Shown here: in pieces, positions 29,731 through 32,033 of the stretch
How the letters are laid out: each line of letters opens with the position of its first letter
Numbering within the stretch: the stretch's first letter is position 1
Source of the DNA: a virus
Strand: one strand, 5' to 3'
Length of the DNA stretch: 32,033 nt
Virus record (IMG/VR): IMGVR_UViG_3300035162_001655
Span: 1-32,033 of that record
Notes under the pieces: model-generated
Seen by the model: the letters and a program-made list of their open reading frames with translations, nothing else
What the model was told of the DNA's origin: nothing
The model's database searches: none
Made by a program: the position numbers and the translations under genes

Positions 29731-31039
29731 AACTTACCTTTAGAAGTATTGTCTCCGCATTTACTCGGCCATTAAGTTTGATGTCTACAGCATTGATGTC
29801 ATCTAAAAATGCACGTAATTTAACCTTACCTGCTGATTTAAATTCACCAAGTTTCTCTGCCGGCTTACGTAGTGTCTTTTGTACACTTAGCTCTTCGTCA
29901 AAGCCTATGATAGTTGTACCTTTAACACTAAGCCCACTGCCATCTCTACCCATGCCTTGCGGATCAATATTCTTAGCAATGTACTTGCCTAGCTTACGTG
30001 TTTTAATATTAAACACCCAAAGCTCGTTTGCTTTGATAACATCAACTGGATTAATACTAACTATTTTAAACTTATCGTCAGTCTTGAGATACTTTAGCTT
30101 CTCTACAAGTTTGTCTGCGCTTTTGGGTTTTGTTTTGCGTGTTTTGCGTACTGCCTTTGACGATTCAATTACAAAGTCTAGTGCCGCAGTTAATTCTTCT
30201 ATAGCAGTTATGAATACTTTAAGGTCTGCTTTCTTAATATGTGCATATCCTTCTTTAAGTTGAGCCCATAAGTCTTGTTCTAAGTCACTCATCTTTGCAA
30301 GTTTAGCCGCAGAAGGAAAATTTAATATATCCTTAAAGTCAGTAATCTCTCCTTCAAAGAAGCTCTTAATTTTACGAGCGTGTGCTTGTGTAACACCCGA
30401 CTTTTGGAAGTGATTCTTAAAGTCAAAGCCTTTTGGATCAAATGTCTTCTTGTCGTTTGTCCATCCTTCAAGCCAATCATCAATAGCTTCGCTTTGTATC
30501 AATGCTTGATCTCGGATACGTTCTTGGATAGATGGTGCATGCACTTTACGGGTGTCAGCTTCTTCAGCAGTCTTAGCTTCTAATACCTTTGCACCTTCGC
30601 GTACACTAATAGCAACTTGTTTGTGTATAAACTCACTAACAGGCTTAACAGTATCGCCTTGACACCCAGGCATCTTTGCCCAATGTGCATCATGCTTAGG
30701 ATTAGTGTTTGGCATACCGTTTAGCATCATTCTTGCGTATATACTAGCAGTAACACTCAAGTAAGTATTAGGTGCGCTTTTTGCACCAGCAATATCTTCT
30801 TTGCTATACTCGCCAATTTCTTCCATCCATTTAAAAATACTAGGATACAAGTCTGCAGGCTTATAGTTTTGATAGTAAAACATACTAGACTCTCTGCGAA
30901 ACTTATGATATACTTCGCCAGCCCAGTCTAAGCAGTCATCCCAACTAGGTTCGCTAATCTTTGCTCCGCGCTTTACACGAGGTGCACCGCGAACTACTTT
31001 TTTCTTAGGTTTTTTAGATAATGCTTTAACAGATGCCAT
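29729..31039 (-). CDS. Conserved T4-like marine phage protein (436 residues), unknown
   Basis: Basic, Lys-rich protein with an N-terminal patch KKPKKKVVRGAPRVKRGAK suited to nucleic-acid or ribosome contact. A helical domain follows (WDDCLDWAGEVYHKFRRESS, IFKWMEEIGEY), then a central helical segment with ERIRDQALIQSEAIDDWLEG, and a more beta-rich C-terminal third (FKIVSINPVDVIKANELWVF, GTTIIGFDEELSVQKTLRKP). I associate this pattern with a protein conserved among T4-like cyanophages but without an assigned function. It has its own consensus promoter (31065-31093) and AAGGAG before ATG 31037-31039, implying early, strong expression. No catalytic motif recognised. Confidence 0.78.
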   Translation of the reverse strand: MASVKALSKKPKKKVVRGAPRVKRGAKISEPSWDDCLDWAGEVYHKFRRESSMFYYQNYKPADLYPSIFKWMEEIGEYSKEDIAGAKSAPNTYLSVTASIYARMMLNGMPNTNPKHDAHWAKMPGCQGDTVKPVSEFIHKQVAISVREGAKVLEAKTAEEADTRKVHAPSIQERIRDQALIQSEAIDDWLEGWTNDKKTFDPKGFDFKNHFQKSGVTQAHARKIKSFFEGEITDFKDILNFPSAAKLAKMSDLEQDLWAQLKEGYAHIKKADLKVFITAIEELTAALDFVIESSKAVRKTRKTKPKSADKLVEKLKYLKTDDKFKIVSINPVDVIKANELWVFNIKTRKLGKYIAKNIDPQGMGRDGSGLSVKGTTIIGFDEELSVQKTLRKPAEKLGEFKSAGKVKLRAFLDDINAVDIKLNGRVNAETILLKVS

Positions 31040-31064
31040 TGGTATTCTCCTTACTGTTTCATAT

Positions 31065-31093
31065 ATTATATAGCCAACTAGCTATAAAGTCAA
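31065..31093 (-). promoter_or_regulatory. Sigma70-type consensus promoter
   Basis: TTGACT (31088-31093), 17-bp spacer and TATAAT (31065-31070) on the minus strand in the gap between the 233- and 436-residue genes. The -10 lies within GGCTATATAAT, the same string as in the box at the right edge (32022-32027). Confidence 0.88.
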
Positions 31094-31103
31094 GCAGAAA
31101 TGG

Positions 31104-31805
31104 TTAATTAAACTTTTTCTTTTTGTGAAATGCACGTTTATACATGTTATGTAAAAACAAATTTAGTTTGCTAGATGTACTAGGAACTTCGAATCGTGTT
31201 GTATGTGTCCAGTCATCTCGCTTGAATGGAATGACTTGCACAAGAGGTTGTCCTGAACTAAGATTTGCTACAGGATCTTTTAAGTAACCTGGAAAATTTA
31301 GTGTGTTGCTGTCATGTTCGTCTGTGTCAATGATTGAAGGCATTATCACAAATTCTGATTCAAAGTGAAAGAAAGGTTGAATAAACAAGCAACTATAGCC
31401 CGGCGGTGTTTTGATACGCCAAGGCAACGAAATTTTAAAATAGGATTTTTTTTGATTATCAATATCAACAGGGCATTGTGCATGATGATGCATAAAACTT
31501 GGATGAGTCATGTGATTCTGTATTTCCCAGAACTTGCCCATTTCTTCTACAGGGTAAACTCTTTCATATTCCTCAATACCAGTTGCATGATCCCTACTTG
31601 CAATTATTTCTTGTTCAAACACATTTGGAATAATATATCCCGCTGTGACTATATCTTTAACTGGCATGCACCCTGTAATAGTAGGAACACCGTTTTCGTC
31701 TTGTGCTTTTAACTCACTATACCATTTTGGTAAACAATTCTTTGCCGGCACAATAGGAAAATGTTTGCTTATGTGTTCGTCGCCGCATATAAATTCAATA
31801 TTCAT
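31104..31805 (-). CDS. Conserved T4-like phage protein (DUF6065-like?), unknown
   Basis: This 233-residue protein starts MNIEFICGDEHISKHFPIVP followed by AKNCLPKWYSELKAQ, then ITGCMPVKDIVTAGYIIPN, a His-rich stretch HPSFMHHHAQCP (about 119-130), PWRIKTPPGYSCLFIQPFFH and a C-terminal basic tail RAFHKKKKFN. The order PxxxxPxWY...CMP..D....GY.I reminds me of DUF6065-type proteins common in marine phages. Histidines near the middle could bind metal, but no cupin or dioxygenase pattern is certain. It overlaps the small upstream gene by ATGA. Confidence 0.65.
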   Translation of the reverse strand: MNIEFICGDEHISKHFPIVPAKNCLPKWYSELKAQDENGVPTITGCMPVKDIVTAGYIIPNVFEQEIIASRDHATGIEEYERVYPVEEMGKFWEIQNHMTHPSFMHHHAQCPVDIDNQKKSYFKISLPWRIKTPPGYSCLFIQPFFHFESEFVIMPSIIDTDEHDSNTLNFPGYLKDPVANLSSGQPLVQVIPFKRDDWTHTTRFEVPSTSSKLNLFLHNMYKRAFHKKKKFN

Positions 31806-31990
31806 TTTCCTGCCCTTGAGTCTTTTTCTGCTTTAGTTAGTTTGTTGTTCCAAGTGTTGTTACTAATACCAAGTTCATTTGGCATAGGCTTTGTTTTGCC
31901 TTTAGTGATAGTGCCGCCCTTGGCTAAAAATTCAGCCTTCATCCGTTCTATTTCTTCGTCTGTTGGCCTTGCGTCATGATTCATGCTCAT
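31802..31990 (-). CDS. Small conserved protein, unknown
   Basis: A 62-residue hydrophilic protein: MSMNHDARPTDEEIERMKAE, FLAKGGTITKGKTKPMPNEL, ending NKLTKAEKDSRAGK. The pattern ARPT.EEIE.MKA.FLA.GG..TK is recurrent in T4-like cyanophages as I recall, without function. It is highly charged and probably nucleic-acid or protein binding. AAAGGG lies about 14 nt upstream of ATG 31988-31990; a second ATG two codons later is possible. Coupled to the downstream 233-residue gene. A -10 box (32022-32027) lies 31 nt upstream. Confidence 0.7.
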   Translation of the reverse strand: MSMNHDARPTDEEIERMKAEFLAKGGTITKGKTKPMPNELGISNNTWNNKLTKAEKDSRAGK

Positions 31991-32021
31991 TGGTAATAAT
32001 CCCTTTCATGTGTATATTATT

Positions 32022-32027
32022 ATTATA
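32022..32027 (-). promoter_or_regulatory. Promoter -10 box at the window edge
   Basis: TATAAT on the minus strand within TGGCTATATAAT, identical over 11 bases to the promoter at 31065-31070. The -35 would lie beyond the window, so this is only half seen. Confidence 0.5.
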
Positions 32028-32033
32028 TAGCCA

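Noticed and set aside
1-32033. tRNA genes, integrase, IS elements, attachment sites
   Set aside because: I could not recognise a cloverleaf, a transposase or integrase, or long inverted repeats on either strand; this is by eye only, so a tRNAscan-type search would be needed to exclude a tRNA.

Overview
The window looks like part of a T4-like marine myovirus genome of the type that infects cyanobacteria or marine alphaproteobacteria such as SAR11. The evidence is AT-rich DNA, near-continuous leftward coding with ATGA and TAATG gene junctions, and T4-type replication genes (RFC-like clamp loader subunit gp44, DexA-like exonuclease, thyA/DHFR, MazG). A very large tail-fibre block and metabolic genes common in marine T4-like phages complete the picture. 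No photosynthesis gene is present. The encoded 7Fe ferredoxin is of the proteobacterial FdxA type, which makes a heterotrophic proteobacterial host more likely than a cyanobacterium. The capsid, portal, terminase and sheath genes lie outside the window. All genes but one are on the minus strand.

Layout by plus coordinate (transcription runs right to left). 1-6.5 kb: thymidylate synthase (partial), dihydrofolate reductase, a DUF6356-like peptide, a 2OG-Fe(II) oxygenase, an FkbM methyltransferase, a parvulin, a small peptide, FdxA ferredoxin, clamp loader gp44, exonuclease, a two-helix membrane peptide, MazG, a GroES-like protein, and a DnaE-like fragment without catalytic aspartates. 6.5-22.8 kb: a 16-kb structural block holding an Ig-like fibre protein, a subtilisin-type protease with a huge insertion, repeat-rich fibres and a 2405-residue giant fibre. 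Four of these proteins share one N-terminal module. 22.8-23.5 kb: an IscA-type Fe-S carrier and the only plus-strand gene, a zinc-ribbon protein, divergent from two facing late-type promoters. 23.5-26.7 kb: UvdE, a phosphomannomutase-like HAD protein, a glycosyltransferase and a QueD-like enzyme. 26.8-32 kb: a putative glycosyltransferase-like protein, two membrane proteins, two fibre paralogues sharing a C-terminal module, and three conserved phage proteins of unknown role.

Two promoter classes can be read directly. Sigma70-type promoters (TTGACA/T, exactly 17 bp, TATAAT) stand before the exonuclease/gp44 group, uvdE, the queD operon and the 436-residue protein. A weaker one stands before the DnaE-like gene, and the window ends in another -10 box. 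T4-late-like boxes (NATAAATA) stand before fibre genes, iscA and the plus-strand gene. At three genes the promoter ends 5-6 nt before the start codon, which suggests leaderless transcripts.

Taken together: the left block makes nucleotides and loads the replication clamp, the middle block builds adsorption fibres, and the right block repairs UV damage and modifies sugars and bases. The iron-sulfur theme (FdxA plus IscA) and iscA lying at the head of the fibre transcript are the most suggestive unexplained features.
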